Shown here: in pieces, positions 37,701 to 47,079 of the stretch
How positions within the stretch are numbered: the first letter of the stretch is position 1
How the letters are laid out: each line of letters begins with the position of its first letter
Made by a program: the position numbers and the translations under genes
Notes under the pieces: generated by a model
What the model saw: the letters and a program-made list of their open reading frames with translations, nothing else
Databases searched by the model: none
What the model was told of the DNA's origin: nothing
Origin: Bacteroidota bacterium
GTDB taxonomy: Bacteria > Bacteroidota > Bacteroidia > Chitinophagales > Saprospiraceae
DNA length: 64,000 nucleotides
NCBI GenBank assembly: GCA_024642705.1
Contig: JAHEAQ010000019.1
Location: 1-64,000, forward strand
Direction: 5' to 3'

Positions 37701-38759
37701 TGTAATGATTCAGGCGAAATACCGTATGTTTTATTGAATTTCGAGTACACCAATGTGGGAGATAAAGGGTTTACAGTTAAAGGAAATGGTCATAATTACG
37801 GAGTGTTCAATTACGAAGATTTACCTGTAAGGTTACAAATTGGGTCAAATTGTGACATCAATTACGAATTTGTAATCATTGATAACGAGAACGAATCTTG
37901 CAAAGGTGTTATAGAATATGGCAAAATTTGTTGTGAGGAAGCATGTACATTCAAGCCAAAAGAAATAAGAACGCAATGTTCGGATGGAATTCTGAGAGAA
38001 GTAGCATTTTATTTAAATGAAGTAACTGATCCAATTAAGAGTTATAAAGTTTATATAAATGACGTGTTTATTGCGGAAATAAATGAAAATAATATTTTCC
38101 ATGAAATCGAAACTCAAATTCCTATCTATGCAAATCATGAATACGCGCTTATAATTTGTGATGATAATTGTTGTGTCAAAACAAGGCTCGATGTTTCAGG
38201 ATGTGCGATTTTGGATGAGTGTTCTATCGAGAATATAACTACAACACAAATATCATGCAGCAGCGCAGGATTACAATTTGTACTAGATTTCGAATATTTT
38301 GGAAATGGAAGTGAAAAATTTGAATTGTTTTCCTCAAAAGGATTGTTCAAATCATATTATTATAATGAACTACCTCTAAAAATTGAAAACTTTCCAAATT
38401 CAAGCACTGGAAACAACTTGTTATTTATTTGTGATATGGAAAGTATTTGTTGTGCAGGTCATGAATTTAGGTCAGGTGACTGTTCTCCATTCCATAAAGA
38501 AACAGATGATGTTTGGGAAAAAACTAACAATTTCATCTTTATCAAACAAAATCCAGTTACTACCAACTTGTACTTAACATCACCTTATACCAATACTTCT
38601 TACAAAATATTTGATAGTGATGGTAATCAAGTCCAAGTATATGATAGCGAAAATCATGAAGAAATAATTGATATTTCTTATCTGAAAAGTGGACTTTATT
38701 TTGTTCAAATAAGGACAAAAGATTCGGTAAAAATTGAAAAATTAATCATTGCGAAATAA
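34788..38759 (+). CDS. Giant cysteine-rich repeat protein with T9SS sorting domain
   Basis: 1323-residue secreted protein. A signal peptide (cleavage near LNAQ, residue 20) is followed by an N-terminal divergent module, then successive 188-residue units (see repeat entry), a final half-unit, and a C-terminal T9SS type A sorting domain of about 75 residues (IKQNPVTTNLYL, then KSGLYFVQIRTKDS and KLIIAK). Each unit has two beta-rich halves: one with LDFKHEN, GNGKEYGKFKY and DLPI; one with FKILFNNTT and PYIYFE. Cys-Cys pairs recur at fixed places, suggesting disulfide-stapled modules. It is probably exported by T9SS and fixed to or released from the cell surface, perhaps as an adhesin; binding is not shown. 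ATG 34788 is chosen over TTG 34764 because it opens at the signal. A strong terminator follows. Confidence 0.87.
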   Translation: MKRILTIATLLFTFWSLNAQQPCVIGSFSYELVRENNQQFYFKISKPTDLPQNYTVFINNNKYEAPQIIDGGAFYYGPFPIDCNVNYTLKIQNKSNESCNISASIGKVCSEIPLCGFSNIRHEVISCNDLKLKLWLNFQPQNTNNLGFDLFNANGNLIGFYKYSDLPITIEYERQVGEYQLLYIQDNDNPNCVSKYEFKVDCIPNEECKIYDITYSVPECNPNGVVYVALDFKYANVKSEKFIVKGNGIHYGTFAYQDLPIKVGPIVPQCDKKYEFGIADAENPNCSNYIEDIMICCPTTCQLPKFEIDNMECSDAVIGIKLKLITDSPISNFKILFNNTTVPNYKLDYPYIYFEIQNNLTSIYNKITICNSDPISSDCCYTKEINLANCIPNGDCKIGDLIISNIECGTNGLAYLSLDFKHENVASDYFTVQGNGKEYGKFKYADLPIRLGQIEANCDKLFEFVVKDSVNPDCANKVGNIQLCCPTSCQLPKFEIVNIECSNTLISVKLKLINDIQINNFKILFNNTTIANYKLDFPYIYFELSNNLTSIHNKITLCSYAPNGSDCCYTQEFSLENCVPNGECKIGELILSQSECSADGLVYMKLDFKHENEASDYFTVHGNGKEYGKFKYSELPISIGPLEANCEKSFEFVVKDSVKPDCANKIGNILICCPSTCPLPKFEIVNIECNDAELSVKLKLTNDSQNTNFKILFNNTTVANYELVYPYIYFKYPNILTSAHNKITLCAVTVTTVECCFSQEFTLENCLPNGECRIGELKVSNIECKDDGSAFLTLDFKHENELSNFFTVHGNGKDYGTFEYDDLPIRLGPIDANCEKSYEFIVKDTENPQCASDIGNVKICCNDHCQEPKFEIINVECGDAHVFMKLKFSAPIINDDLLIIVNNSIINEYKIDGQFLYLSFLNNSIGIVNNITICTIPTTNLSCCYTKSFTLENCNPSGDCKIGTIKIQPSECNDSGEIPYVLLNFEYTNVGDKGFTVKGNGHNYGVFNYEDLPVRLQIGSNCDINYEFVIIDNENESCKGVIEYGKICCEEACTFKPKEIRTQCSDGILREVAFYLNEVTDPIKSYKVYINDVFIAEINENNIFHEIETQIPIYANHEYALIICDDNCCVKTRLDVSGCAILDECSIENITTTQISCSSAGLQFVLDFEYFGNGSEKFELFSSKGLFKSYYYNELPLKIENFPNSSTGNNLLFICDMESICCAGHEFRSGDCSPFHKETDDVWEKTNNFIFIKQNPVTTNLYLTSPYTNTSYKIFDSDGNQVQVYDSENHEEIIDISYLKSGLYFVQIRTKDSVKIEKLIIAK
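35409..38219 (+). repeat. Five tandem coding repeats, 564-bp period
   Basis: Units begin at the first cysteine codon of C-[KR]-I-x(8-10)-E-C: 35409, 35973, 36537, 37101, 37665, with a final half-unit from 38220. Four successive units are exactly 564 bp (188 codons) and the fifth is 555 bp. Units 2-4 are the most alike; unit 5 and the N-terminal module are more diverged. The equal length despite diverged sequence points to structural constraint. Confidence 0.9.
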
Positions 38760-38795
38760 ACATATTTTATAAAAGACTCATTTTCAAGCTTTCTC

Positions 38796-38828
38796 AAGCC
38801 CGCATGGAGATCTCCATGTGGGCTTTTT
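38796..38828 (+). terminator. Intrinsic terminator of the giant gene
   Basis: Long stem of 15 pairs (38796-38810 with 38811-38825, one G-T wobble; the central bases form the tight turn) followed by a T run. It begins 37 bp after the stop codon. The strongest terminator in the window. Confidence 0.92.
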
Positions 38829-38900
38829 ATTGAATTCACAATTTTTCAGAAAAAATTATTAATAAAATAGAACGAATTAAGATATAATTTAATTTATTAA

Positions 38901-38908
38901 TAAATTTG
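38901..38908 (+). promoter_or_regulatory. -7 promoter box for the aminotransferase gene
   Basis: TAAATTTG, a full TAnnTTTG match 40 bp before the ATG at 38949 and downstream of the terminator. No TTTG is found at the expected upstream distance. Confidence 0.33.
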
Positions 38909-38948
38909 CTACCTAATTTTTAAAAATATCGCAAAAGGATTAAATTTT

Positions 38949-40145
38949 ATGGACAAGTACTTATCTGGAAGAGTTAGATCAATGGTAGAATCAGCCACAT
39001 TAAAAATGGCACAAATGGCAAGAGATTTAAAAAGCCAAGGGAAAGATGTTATCAGCTTGAGCATTGGTGAACCTGACTTTGATACTCCTGATCACATTAA
39101 AGAAGCTGCTAAAATCGCATTGGACGAGGGATTCACGAAATATAGTCCAGTTCCAGGATTGGTTGAACTTAGACAAGCGATTGTTAAAAAATTTAAAAAT
39201 GAGAATGGACTTGAATTTAATACCAATCAGATAGTGGTTTCTAATGGTGCTAAGCAAAGTATTTATAATCTTTGTATGGCCTTATTAGATCCGGGTGATG
39301 AAGTCATCATCTTCACACCTTATTGGGTATCTTATTCTGAAATTGTGGAATTAGCTGGAGGTGTTCCCGTATTTGTTAAAAGTACCATTGAAACTGATTT
39401 CAAAATTAATCCTAAAGATTTAATAGCTGCGATTGGTCCAAAAACTAAGGCCGTCCTTTTTTCATCACCGTGCAACCCTACTGGTTCTGTCTATACTCAT
39501 GAGGAATTAGGTGTTATTGCAGATATTATTGGTAAGAGAGATGACATCTTAATTTTTTCTGATGAAATTTATGAACATATCAATTTTGGTAGTAAACATG
39601 CGAGTATTGGAATCTTTGATGCAGTAAAAAATCAAACTGTAACCATCAATGGATTTTCAAAAGGTTATTCGATGACTGGATGGAGACTAGGTTATATTGG
39701 AGGTCCAAAATGGATCACTGATGCGTGCACAAAAATTCAAGGTCAAGTAACATCTGGCGCTAATACCTTTGGGCAGAAAGCTGCAATTACTGCTTTAGAA
39801 GGAGACCAGACACCGACTCAAGAAATGAGATTAGCTTTTGAAAAAAGAAAACATTTAGTGAGATCATTGTTAATGGATATTCCAGGTGTGAAAATTAATG
39901 ATCCTCAAGGTGCATTTTATTTATTTCCGGATATAAGCTTTTATTTTGGAAAATCATATCAAGATTATAAAATCAATAATTCAGAAGATTTTGCAGAATT
40001 TATTTTGAAGGAAGGATTAGTGGCTTTGGTTGATGGCGGAGCTTTTGGTGCTGATGAGTGCATAAGAATTTCATATGCAGCGAGTGAAGAAGAACTAGTT
40101 GAATCCATTAAACGAATCAAAGAAGCTGTTGCTAAGCTTTCTTAA
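38949..40145 (+). CDS. Class I/II PLP aminotransferase (aspartate aminotransferase type)
   Basis: 398-residue fold-type I aminotransferase of the Ib subgroup. The N-terminal SLSIGEPDFDTPDHI (36-50), NPTG near 176-179, the PLP-Asp/Tyr segment SDEIYEHI and Lys238 in GFSKGYSMTGWRLGY are all present. It most likely exchanges the amino group between aspartate and 2-oxoglutarate; related family members act on other amino acids or prephenate. ATG start at 38949. The 3' end overlaps the convergent trmH gene by 14 bp. Confidence 0.93.
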   Translation: MDKYLSGRVRSMVESATLKMAQMARDLKSQGKDVISLSIGEPDFDTPDHIKEAAKIALDEGFTKYSPVPGLVELRQAIVKKFKNENGLEFNTNQIVVSNGAKQSIYNLCMALLDPGDEVIIFTPYWVSYSEIVELAGGVPVFVKSTIETDFKINPKDLIAAIGPKTKAVLFSSPCNPTGSVYTHEELGVIADIIGKRDDILIFSDEIYEHINFGSKHASIGIFDAVKNQTVTINGFSKGYSMTGWRLGYIGGPKWITDACTKIQGQVTSGANTFGQKAAITALEGDQTPTQEMRLAFEKRKHLVRSLLMDIPGVKINDPQGAFYLFPDISFYFGKSYQDYKINNSEDFAEFILKEGLVALVDGGAFGADECIRISYAASEEELVESIKRIKEAVAKLS

Positions 40146-40785
40146 AAGGTGGGTTAATTACTCTATGTCCTTTGTGTTTTTTTAAGTGCCTTTGTCTATA
40201 ATCTTTTAACAGATTCAATTGTTGTTGACTTAAAACGTCAGGATTATATTTGCCAGATGCTTCTCTTTGCCTGCAAGCCTCATAAGAACTGACAGCGCAT
40301 GCGACAGAAATATTAAGACTCTGAACCATTCCATATTGTGGTATAATAAAATTCCCATCAATATAAGACAATGCTTCTTCTGTTAGGCCTGTATGTTCAT
40401 TGCCAAAAACAATAGCTGTTGGTTTATTGAAATCCAATGCATAAAGGGATTGACTATCTTCAGCAAGGTGAGTTCCGAATATTTGCTCATAATCTTCCCT
40501 CAATCTTTCAAAACATTTTTTACAATCATCATAAATGATTACATCAACCCATTTCCTAGCACCTGCTGATGCCCTGCTGCCTAATTCTATTTTGTTCCAC
40601 CCTCTAGCATCTGAAACTATTAGAAAAATAGTAGGAATACCAACAGCATCGCAAGTCCTGATCACTGCTCCAATATTATGAGGATCATGAACATTTTCTA
40701 AGACTATGGCTAAATCTAATTGCCGATTAGCAGCAAGATTTAGTAATTTCTCTGCCCGTTCTTCTGATAGGTTGACGTTATCCAT
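40132..40785 (-). CDS. trmH: tRNA (guanosine-2'-O)-methyltransferase TrmH
   Basis: SPOUT methyltransferase that methylates the ribose of G18 in tRNA. 217 residues with IVLENVHDPHNIGAVIRTCDAVG (motif 1), FGNEHTGLTEEAL (motif 2) and IPQYGMVQSLNISVACAV (motif 3); GSRASAGARKWVDV and the C-terminal RQ/RH-rich tail are typical of TrmH. I use ATG 40785; the codon before it is TTG. The gene overlaps the upstream lipoprotein gene by 8 bp, so guaA, the lipoprotein gene and trmH form one unit. Confidence 0.92.
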   Translation of the reverse strand: MDNVNLSEERAEKLLNLAANRQLDLAIVLENVHDPHNIGAVIRTCDAVGIPTIFLIVSDARGWNKIELGSRASAGARKWVDVIIYDDCKKCFERLREDYEQIFGTHLAEDSQSLYALDFNKPTAIVFGNEHTGLTEEALSYIDGNFIIPQYGMVQSLNISVACAVSSYEACRQREASGKYNPDVLSQQQLNLLKDYRQRHLKKHKGHRVINPPFKKA

Positions 40786-42121
40786 CAATTTTCACAAACT
40801 TACTTTCTATAAATTGTATTAAATCCAAATGTTTATTTTCTAAGTATTTTACTTTTTCAAATTTCTCATCAGCTTCATCAAATATTTGCTCAATTTTATA
40901 TTGTGTTTGCAAATACCTCTTTATGTCATCTTCTAAATACATTTGAAAGTTCACTCCATATTTCAATATATTAGAACCAATAAAAGTCATCATATCATAA
41001 CCTTCAAAAGCATCTGACGAAGGAATATCTCCATATTCCTCATAATATTGTTTCATGAAATTTTTAACTAAAGGATCTGACCAATCTACAAATTCTGAAA
41101 GGCAAATTCTAATGTTCAAATTTTTATAAAAATCGAAATCCATTTTTTCAGAATCGTAAAGGATAGGCATCCCATAAACGAAAACTTCGGTTGTACCTCT
41201 TTCTATATTTAATCTCCTCAAACAAGCATAAATGAAATCTTCATCATTGTAATTCCAATTAGGAATAATTATGGCTTTTCTTCCGCCATTGCCTATTAAA
41301 TGATCAAATGCAGTATCACCGTAACTTAGAGAATCTTCTTTTAAAATAAATTCTTGAATTTTACTAGGGTTATCACCAACATTTAAAGCTGCATTTGCAT
41401 TTTGAAAAAACTTAAACCTATTTTTATCTGCATTATCATTTCTGCCAATCAAAACAATTTCTGAATTTGTAAAATTTTGGTTTACATGTTCCATTATTTT
41501 GTAATAATGCGAAGTGAGCGAAGGTCTCAATTGGACATAGTAAGGATTATCATCTGTTATTCTTGTACTTGCTAACCACGGTGATATTACTGCTATTTTA
41601 TTTTTTTTTCCAAAATCTGCAGTCATTTTTAAACTCTCACTATCATATGGACCAATAATGACATCCATTTTCATCATTTCATCATTTAACAAAATTGTTT
41701 TCACTGCTTCTTCAGATCTCTCTCCGTCAAAAATTGAAACTTTCATATTGGCACCTTTCTTTTCAAATTCTTTAAGTGCTAATTTTACGCCTGCATAATA
41801 GTTGATAAATTTATTATTTATGGACCCATTTACACTTTCTAAAGATTCAGCGTTAAACGGTATAAGAAGGCTGATATTATAGGACTCTTTCTTAAGAGTT
41901 TCATATTTTTTTTCATCCGAAGCTATAACTTCCGTTTTTACAATTGGAGGTAGCTCGGAAGCAGGGATTATTGATAATTCCATAGTATCAATACCAATAT
42001 CTTTATCTTCCAGTGGAACCCTTTCTTTTATATTTTCCTTATTTCTGCTAGAATTAAATATTCCACAGCTTGAAAAAAATAAAACTATGATCAGTAAAAC
42101 AACAAATTTACTCCCATTCAA
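40778..42121 (-). CDS. Type 1 periplasmic-binding-fold lipoprotein
   Basis: About 447-residue lipoprotein (lipobox FSSC, Cys19) with a disordered linker and then a domain resembling the type 1 periplasmic-binding fold of branched-chain amino acid receptors: [41 protein letters not shown] and [10 protein letters not shown]. No permease or ATPase gene is nearby; related Bacteroidota proteins often carry LysM domains, which I do not see. ATG at 42151 would overlap guaA by 44 bp and place an odd N-terminal tail before the signal; TTG at 42121 overlaps by 14 bp and starts at the signal, so I prefer it. Ligand and role unknown. Confidence 0.78.
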   Translation of the reverse strand: MNGSKFVVLLIIVLFFSSCGIFNSSRNKENIKERVPLEDKDIGIDTMELSIIPASELPPIVKTEVIASDEKKYETLKKESYNISLLIPFNAESLESVNGSINNKFINYYAGVKLALKEFEKKGANMKVSIFDGERSEEAVKTILLNDEMMKMDVIIGPYDSESLKMTADFGKKNKIAVISPWLASTRITDDNPYYVQLRPSLTSHYYKIMEHVNQNFTNSEIVLIGRNDNADKNRFKFFQNANAALNVGDNPSKIQEFILKEDSLSYGDTAFDHLIGNGGRKAIIIPNWNYNDEDFIYACLRRLNIERGTTEVFVYGMPILYDSEKMDFDFYKNLNIRICLSEFVDWSDPLVKNFMKQYYEEYGDIPSSDAFEGYDMMTFIGSNILKYGVNFQMYLEDDIKRYLQTQYKIEQIFDEADEKFEKVKYLENKHLDLIQFIESKFVKIDG

Positions 42122-43649
42122 TAGTGGCTGGTGGTTTCGTACTAATATCATAAACTACTCTGTTAATACCTTTAACTTTATTAATTATTTCACTTGATAT
42201 CCTTGCAAGAACATCATGCGGCAATTTGCTCCATTCGGCTGTCATTCCATCCATAGAATTTACACATCTCAACGCAATGGTAAATTCATAAGTTCTTTCA
42301 TCCCCCATTACACCAACGGATTGTACAGGAAGTAATATTGCGCCTGCCTGCCATACTTTATCATACCATCCAGTTTCTTTCAGGATATTGATATAAATAA
42401 AGTCTGCATCTTGGCATAATTTTACCTTATCCTCCGTAATTGCTCCAAGTACTCTTATAGCCAAACCAGGTCCTGGAAATGGATGTCTGCTTAAAATTTT
42501 ATTATGAAGTTCTAATTCTGCTCCTACCTTTCTTACTTCATCTTTAAACAGCATTCTCAGCGGTTCAACAATTTTTAAGTTCAATTTTTCTGGTAAACCT
42601 CCAACGTTATGATGAGATTTTATAGTTACCGAAGGTCCATGAACTGAAACAGATTCGATGACATCAGGATAAATTGTCCCTTGAGCCAACCATTTTACAT
42701 TAGGTAATAGCTTTGATTCTTTCTCAAATACTTCAATGAATACCCTGCCTATAATTTTCCGTTTTGTTTCGGGATCAGATACACCATTCAATTCTGACAA
42801 AAATTCTTTGTTTGCTTTAACCCCTTTGACATTCAATCCTAATCCTTTGTAAGATTCTAGAACTTCTTCGAATTCATTCTTTCGTAATAACCCATTATCT
42901 ATAAAAATACAGTTTAATTGTTTACCAATAGCTTTATGCATCAAAATAGCAGCTACAGAGGAATCTACTCCGCCAGAAAGACCAAGAACAACCGTATCAT
43001 TTCCAATTTTATTTCTTAATTCAACAATACTATCCTTTACATAAGAAGCTGGTGTCCAATCACACGGACATTTACAAATATTAACAACAAAATTTTCCAG
43101 AATTTTAGAGCCCTCTAAAGAATGGGTTACTTCAGGATGAAATTGAATGCAATATATAGGTTGTCGATAAGTAAATTTCTTAGATCTAAAAGCGGCTACA
43201 GGAATACTTTCTGTATGCGCTATTAATTCAAATTGCTCAGGTATTTTTTTTATCGTATCGCCATGAGACATCCATATTTGAGAATCTTTTTGCAATCCTA
43301 ACAACAAAGGATCTTTGTCATTTTCGATTTTAAGCATTGCTTTTCCATATTCCCTGTGATTAGACCGCATGACTTCACCTCCCAATCGATCCGCAAAATA
43401 TTGTGCACCATAACAAATTGCAAGTATGGGAATTTTATTAATGAATTGATTAAGATCGACTTCTAAGGCGTTATCATCTTTAACCGAAAAAGGGCTGCCA
43501 GAAAAAATAACTCCTTTAACTGAATCATCAAGATCAATTTTTTTTGAATAAGGGTAAATTTCACAATAGGTATTAAGCTCTCTCAATCTTCGTGCAATCA
43601 GCTGAGTATATTGTGAACCGAAATCAAGAATGATAATTTTTGCTGCCAT
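42108..43649 (-). CDS. guaA: GMP synthase (glutamine-hydrolysing)
   Basis: Makes GMP from XMP, ATP and glutamine in purine synthesis. 513 residues from ATG 43649. The class I glutaminase domain has [16 protein letters not shown] with nucleophile Cys79 and a QFHPEVTHS segment; the synthase domain has the PP-loop [12 protein letters not shown]; the C-terminus ends with [10 protein letters not shown] reject the TTG start at 43673, which would add eight residues before [11 protein letters not shown] and lies in a promoter-like box. First gene of the guaA-lipoprotein-trmH unit. Confidence 0.98.
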   Translation of the reverse strand: MAAKIIILDFGSQYTQLIARRLRELNTYCEIYPYSKKIDLDDSVKGVIFSGSPFSVKDDNALEVDLNQFINKIPILAICYGAQYFADRLGGEVMRSNHREYGKAMLKIENDKDPLLLGLQKDSQIWMSHGDTIKKIPEQFELIAHTESIPVAAFRSKKFTYRQPIYCIQFHPEVTHSLEGSKILENFVVNICKCPCDWTPASYVKDSIVELRNKIGNDTVVLGLSGGVDSSVAAILMHKAIGKQLNCIFIDNGLLRKNEFEEVLESYKGLGLNVKGVKANKEFLSELNGVSDPETKRKIIGRVFIEVFEKESKLLPNVKWLAQGTIYPDVIESVSVHGPSVTIKSHHNVGGLPEKLNLKIVEPLRMLFKDEVRKVGAELELHNKILSRHPFPGPGLAIRVLGAITEDKVKLCQDADFIYINILKETGWYDKVWQAGAILLPVQSVGVMGDERTYEFTIALRCVNSMDGMTAEWSKLPHDVLARISSEIINKVKGINRVVYDISTKPPATIEWE

Positions 43650-43670
43650 ATTTATTTTGGAATATGGCAG

Positions 43671-43678
43671 CAAAGATA
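43671..43678 (-). promoter_or_regulatory. -7 promoter box of guaA; rules out the TTG start
   Basis: On the minus strand this reads TATCTTTG, a full TAnnTTTG match 21 bp before the guaA ATG. Its TTG is the false upstream start codon. No clear upstream TTTG partner. Confidence 0.42.
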
Positions 43679-43708
43679 AAATTATTTAGAGAAGCATTAA
43701 GTTAAAAC

Positions 43709-44416
43709 TTAATATATTGCAACCTTTACTCTATTATTTGCCCAATCATCTTCATTGTTGTGCTGAACACTAATAGAATCTTCATTGACACCTTGCAACT
43801 TTAAGATGTCTATAATCGCATCCACTCTATTTTTAGAAAGTATTTTACTAATTGCTACGGATTCTGAATAATAGCTATTAATATGTACTTTCAAAGAGGA
43901 ATCTTTTTGCAAAATAGATGCAATTTGCTTCAATTGGCTCGATGAAGAAAAAGATAATGTAGCGCTTCTGTGGTTGAATGCAAATTCGTAATCGTAATTA
44001 ATATTCTGACTTTCAGCTCCTTTAGCTGTTGCATCTTCAGTCTTTAAATTTCCAGAAGCGTCTTCCGATTTTGTAACATCAGAAACAGTTTCATTTTCAG
44101 ATATTCCAGCTGTATTTTTAGCAAGGTTATTTGCAGCCATTTGTGCTTCAAGATCTGAAATAGGAACCCATGAGCCTGGGATTATAATATTATCCAATTG
44201 CAATTCTTTTCTTTGCACTCTTCCGATAGCATCATCATTGTTTGCAAGATCTCTTTCAAATGAGAGTATATTGCCCTGTTTTGACATCCGGACCAAATGC
44301 GGTTTGTTATTCAAAAGTATTACATCTTCAATAACATTATAACTTTTCTGAGAAATTAAGGGGGCTGAAACAATAAATGCGCACAAAATTAGGGGGAAAA
44401 TTGATTTTTTGTTCAT
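43709..44416 (-). CDS. Exported protein with degenerate OmpA-like C-terminal domain
   Basis: 235-residue exported protein (signal cleavage near LISQ). The middle is low complexity and charged; the last 90 residues follow the OmpA C-terminal layout: a beta strand, a helix with QLKQIASILQ, LKVHINSYYSESVA, ILSKNRVDAIIDILKLQGV and NNRVKVAIY. The helix arginine (Arg in SKNRVDAI) is kept, but the aspartate of the usual HTD motif is replaced (INSYY), so diaminopimelate binding is doubtful. ATG start at 44416. It lies between guaA and nusB on the same strand. Confidence 0.65.
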   Translation of the reverse strand: MNKKSIFPLILCAFIVSAPLISQKSYNVIEDVILLNNKPHLVRMSKQGNILSFERDLANNDDAIGRVQRKELQLDNIIIPGSWVPISDLEAQMAANNLAKNTAGISENETVSDVTKSEDASGNLKTEDATAKGAESQNINYDYEFAFNHRSATLSFSSSSQLKQIASILQKDSSLKVHINSYYSESVAISKILSKNRVDAIIDILKLQGVNEDSISVQHNNEDDWANNRVKVAIY

Positions 44417-44536
44417 TTTAAAAATTGTTAAAAGATTAGTTCTAATATTTATAATCTACAAGTTGCTAATTATTAACGATTAATGTAACAATTTTAGCGT
44501 ATCAATGCAGACATTTTGTTGAATTTTTAAAAAGAA

Positions 44537-45469
44537 TTATTCCAAAAGTCCTCTACCTACTTTATTAATATTCCCTGTTTCGATCAGTTCAGATAACACT
44601 TTATCTAGAATTCCATTGATAAAATCCTTACTTTTTGGTGTACTGTATAATTTCGCAATCTCTACATATTCATTTAAAGTAACTTTTGTTGGAATGGTTG
44701 GAAAATTCTTAAATTCAATAATAGCCATTTTTAAAAGTATCATATCAATAACAGCTAGTCGTTCATGATCCCAGTTTTTTAATGTTGGTTTTATCTGTTC
44801 CAATAATTCTTCATCATTTTCAAATGATAATTGCATTAACTCCTGACCAAATTCTTTTATTGTTTCGTCTTCCGGGAAAAAATGCTCATAGAAATTATCA
44901 TTGGCTGGAAGTTTTTTCAAGCTTTTCTTAATTGCCCCAATAATTAATGATTTATCGTCCACCCATTCTGCGAAACTATCTTCCATTATTTCATTGAAAT
45001 AGTCGCTCTTTCTGCAATATCTATACAACTCAAGAAGAATCTCTAGATGATCACTTTTTGAAGTTTCTTCCCCAAGGTATTTTTTATATTCTTCAGTTTT
45101 GGCAAACTCAGCGTATATATTTCTGCAAAAGTCCTTATTGGCTTTACTTTCGAAATGCAATTGCTCGAATCTTTTTGCCAAAGATTTATTGTTATTAATG
45201 GCACCAATAATAGGATTGTGAAATAATTTAGGAGTGAATTTTTTATCTTCTTCTGTTGGCAAATGTTTTGAACTTCTCTTTTCTGCGTCTTCGATTGAAA
45301 TACTGCAAATTCTATGAATTGCATAAAGATTTAGCAAAAAAAGATTAAAAGTATCATCGATAGATTTAAAATACCTTTTTGTCGCTTGACTAATATTAAG
45401 ATCATTATCTCTAGATATTGCATATAATAATTGCATTACCTTAATTCTGACACATCTTCTACTAAGCAT
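44537..45469 (-). CDS. nusB: Transcription antitermination factor NusB (long form)
   Basis: NusB binds boxA RNA with S10 in rRNA antitermination. At 310 residues it is roughly twice the usual length; the N-terminal SRRCVRIKVMQLLYAI and C-terminal DHERLAVIDMILLKMAIIEF and TLNEYVEIAKLYSTPKSKDFINGILDKV segments are the classical domain, separated by a long helical insertion as commonly seen in Bacteroidota. ATG start at 45469. Neighbouring genes are DoxX-type and OmpA-like proteins on the same strand. Confidence 0.92.
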   Translation of the reverse strand: MLSRRCVRIKVMQLLYAISRDNDLNISQATKRYFKSIDDTFNLFLLNLYAIHRICSISIEDAEKRSSKHLPTEEDKKFTPKLFHNPIIGAINNNKSLAKRFEQLHFESKANKDFCRNIYAEFAKTEEYKKYLGEETSKSDHLEILLELYRYCRKSDYFNEIMEDSFAEWVDDKSLIIGAIKKSLKKLPANDNFYEHFFPEDETIKEFGQELMQLSFENDEELLEQIKPTLKNWDHERLAVIDMILLKMAIIEFKNFPTIPTKVTLNEYVEIAKLYSTPKSKDFINGILDKVLSELIETGNINKVGRGLLE

Positions 45470-45579
45470 AATATTTCAAATGGATCTTTGTATTAAATAA
45501 ATTCCTAATACAAAGAAAGCAGTTTTTTATCAACTAATACAATATTGCTTTGATTATCTATGAATTATCCTCTTTTTTT

Positions 45580-47079
45580 TTAATTTTTCTCGCTTGAAAG
45601 ATTAAAAGTTTTTTTAATCTCCTCATAAGTGGGTAATTTCTTAATATGCCACTTATAAACTATTACTCCATTTTGGACCAATACAACGCCTGGATTTGAT
45701 CTAACAATAGTCTTTAACAGGATATCATCAGCTGAATAATAGGTAGCATCTGGGCCAACTTTTTCCTTAAAATCAAGAATTTCATCCTTTCCAAACTTAC
45801 CAATAAAAACATGGGCATTGATACCATCTTTTTTAGCTTCTGCAACAAACGGATTTAGAACGTCAGTGAATTTTTCTGTGTATTCAGGATCCCATTTCAT
45901 AACATACTTTTCTACTTCACGAGGATTAATACTGCCAACCTTCCTTTCAAAAGTCATTACTCCATTGACATCTATAGAATCATTGACAAAAACTGTATCC
46001 TGGACGGTCATTTTTTCAAGATGTGATTTGCCTTTTAATTTATCACACACTATCCAAAGACTGTACCCTTCATTATGTAATAATTCATCTGCTGAATCAT
46101 AACCATCCAAACTTGAAATTTCAAAATCACTAATTTTTGATTTTTCAATGGTTGGTTCTGTTTTTACCTGATCTATAACCTTCCATTCCGTTTTTGGATA
46201 TTTAGCAAATTCTTTCATGTAAACATCATTGGAAATCTCAACGACTTGAGAAGGATCCGCAAGATTCTGTAATTTCCAAGCTATGATTTGGACATTTGCA
46301 GCAGCCTCCATTTCCATTTCTTTTTTGCCAGCAATATCAGCACCGATTTTAAAAGGTCTAAAATCCGCGTGTGGAATATCCCATTTGAAATTGCTTAAGC
46401 AATAAATAAACAATGCAATTATAGCAACACCTGTAACTCCTACTCTTATTTCTTTTGTAAATATTTTATGCATTTTCTTGTGCTGGAAAACAAAATATAT
46501 GGCTGGAACCAACAAAACTATGTCTTTCAGAAATGAAGTTTTTGGTTTTAATTTAATAAAATCGCCAAAGCAACCGCAATCGGTAACCTTCATATTAAGC
46601 TCATCATACGCTACCCATGAACCAAAACTAAAAAAGTTAACTCCATCAGGCACAAACCCAGTGAGAAAAGTAAATCCTGTAAGAATTGTAAAGAATACTA
46701 CCAAGCCCAAAAATACCCAAGCAGTTAATTTAGGGCGCATTCCCATAATCAACATAATACCCAAGGCAATTTCCAATATGATCATAAACACTGAAAATCC
46801 AACTGAATACTCACTCAATAAAGGAAATAAAGGACTTAAAAATGCAAACCACGTGGGTTCGAAAAGTTTATCAAATTCAGCAAAATATTGTTCCATTTTG
46901 TAAGCTGTTCCCAATGGATCTACTGCCTTCACCCAACCTGAAAATATAAACAACACCCCACAAAAATTTTGAAATAATGTCATTAACCAATTTTTTTGGC
47001 CTTTTTGTGTTAATCCTATGATAAAAGTTAATATGATGGCTACAATTCCAATGTAGATAAGCATAGTTGATAGTGTCAT
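45580..47079 (-). CDS. DoxX-family membrane protein, BT_3928 type
   Basis: 499-residue protein with two parts. The N-terminal 240 residues form a membrane domain of the DoxX/MauE type (NFCGVLFIFSGWVKAVDPLGTAYKMEQYF near residues 38-66) containing CGCFGDF near 168-174. The C-terminal half is soluble, with a thioredoxin-like ending (VRSNPGVVLVQNGVIVYKW). This is the arrangement of the BT_3928 family in Bacteroidota. Redox or disulfide-related membrane work is likely but unproven. ATG start at 47079; a promoter-like element lies at 47186-47213. Confidence 0.85.
   Translation of the reverse strand: MTLSTMLIYIGIVAIILTFIIGLTQKGQKNWLMTLFQNFCGVLFIFSGWVKAVDPLGTAYKMEQYFAEFDKLFEPTWFAFLSPLFPLLSEYSVGFSVFMIILEIALGIMLIMGMRPKLTAWVFLGLVVFFTILTGFTFLTGFVPDGVNFFSFGSWVAYDELNMKVTDCGCFGDFIKLKPKTSFLKDIVLLVPAIYFVFQHKKMHKIFTKEIRVGVTGVAIIALFIYCLSNFKWDIPHADFRPFKIGADIAGKKEMEMEAAANVQIIAWKLQNLADPSQVVEISNDVYMKEFAKYPKTEWKVIDQVKTEPTIEKSKISDFEISSLDGYDSADELLHNEGYSLWIVCDKLKGKSHLEKMTVQDTVFVNDSIDVNGVMTFERKVGSINPREVEKYVMKWDPEYTEKFTDVLNPFVAEAKKDGINAHVFIGKFGKDEILDFKEKVGPDATYYSADDILLKTIVRSNPGVVLVQNGVIVYKWHIKKLPTYEEIKKTFNLSSEKN

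Noticed and set aside
35409-38219. Evenly spaced repeats as a CRISPR or other DNA-level array
   Set aside because: The period is 564 bp, the units are diverged at DNA level and they lie in one open reading frame with conserved cysteines; they are protein repeats.
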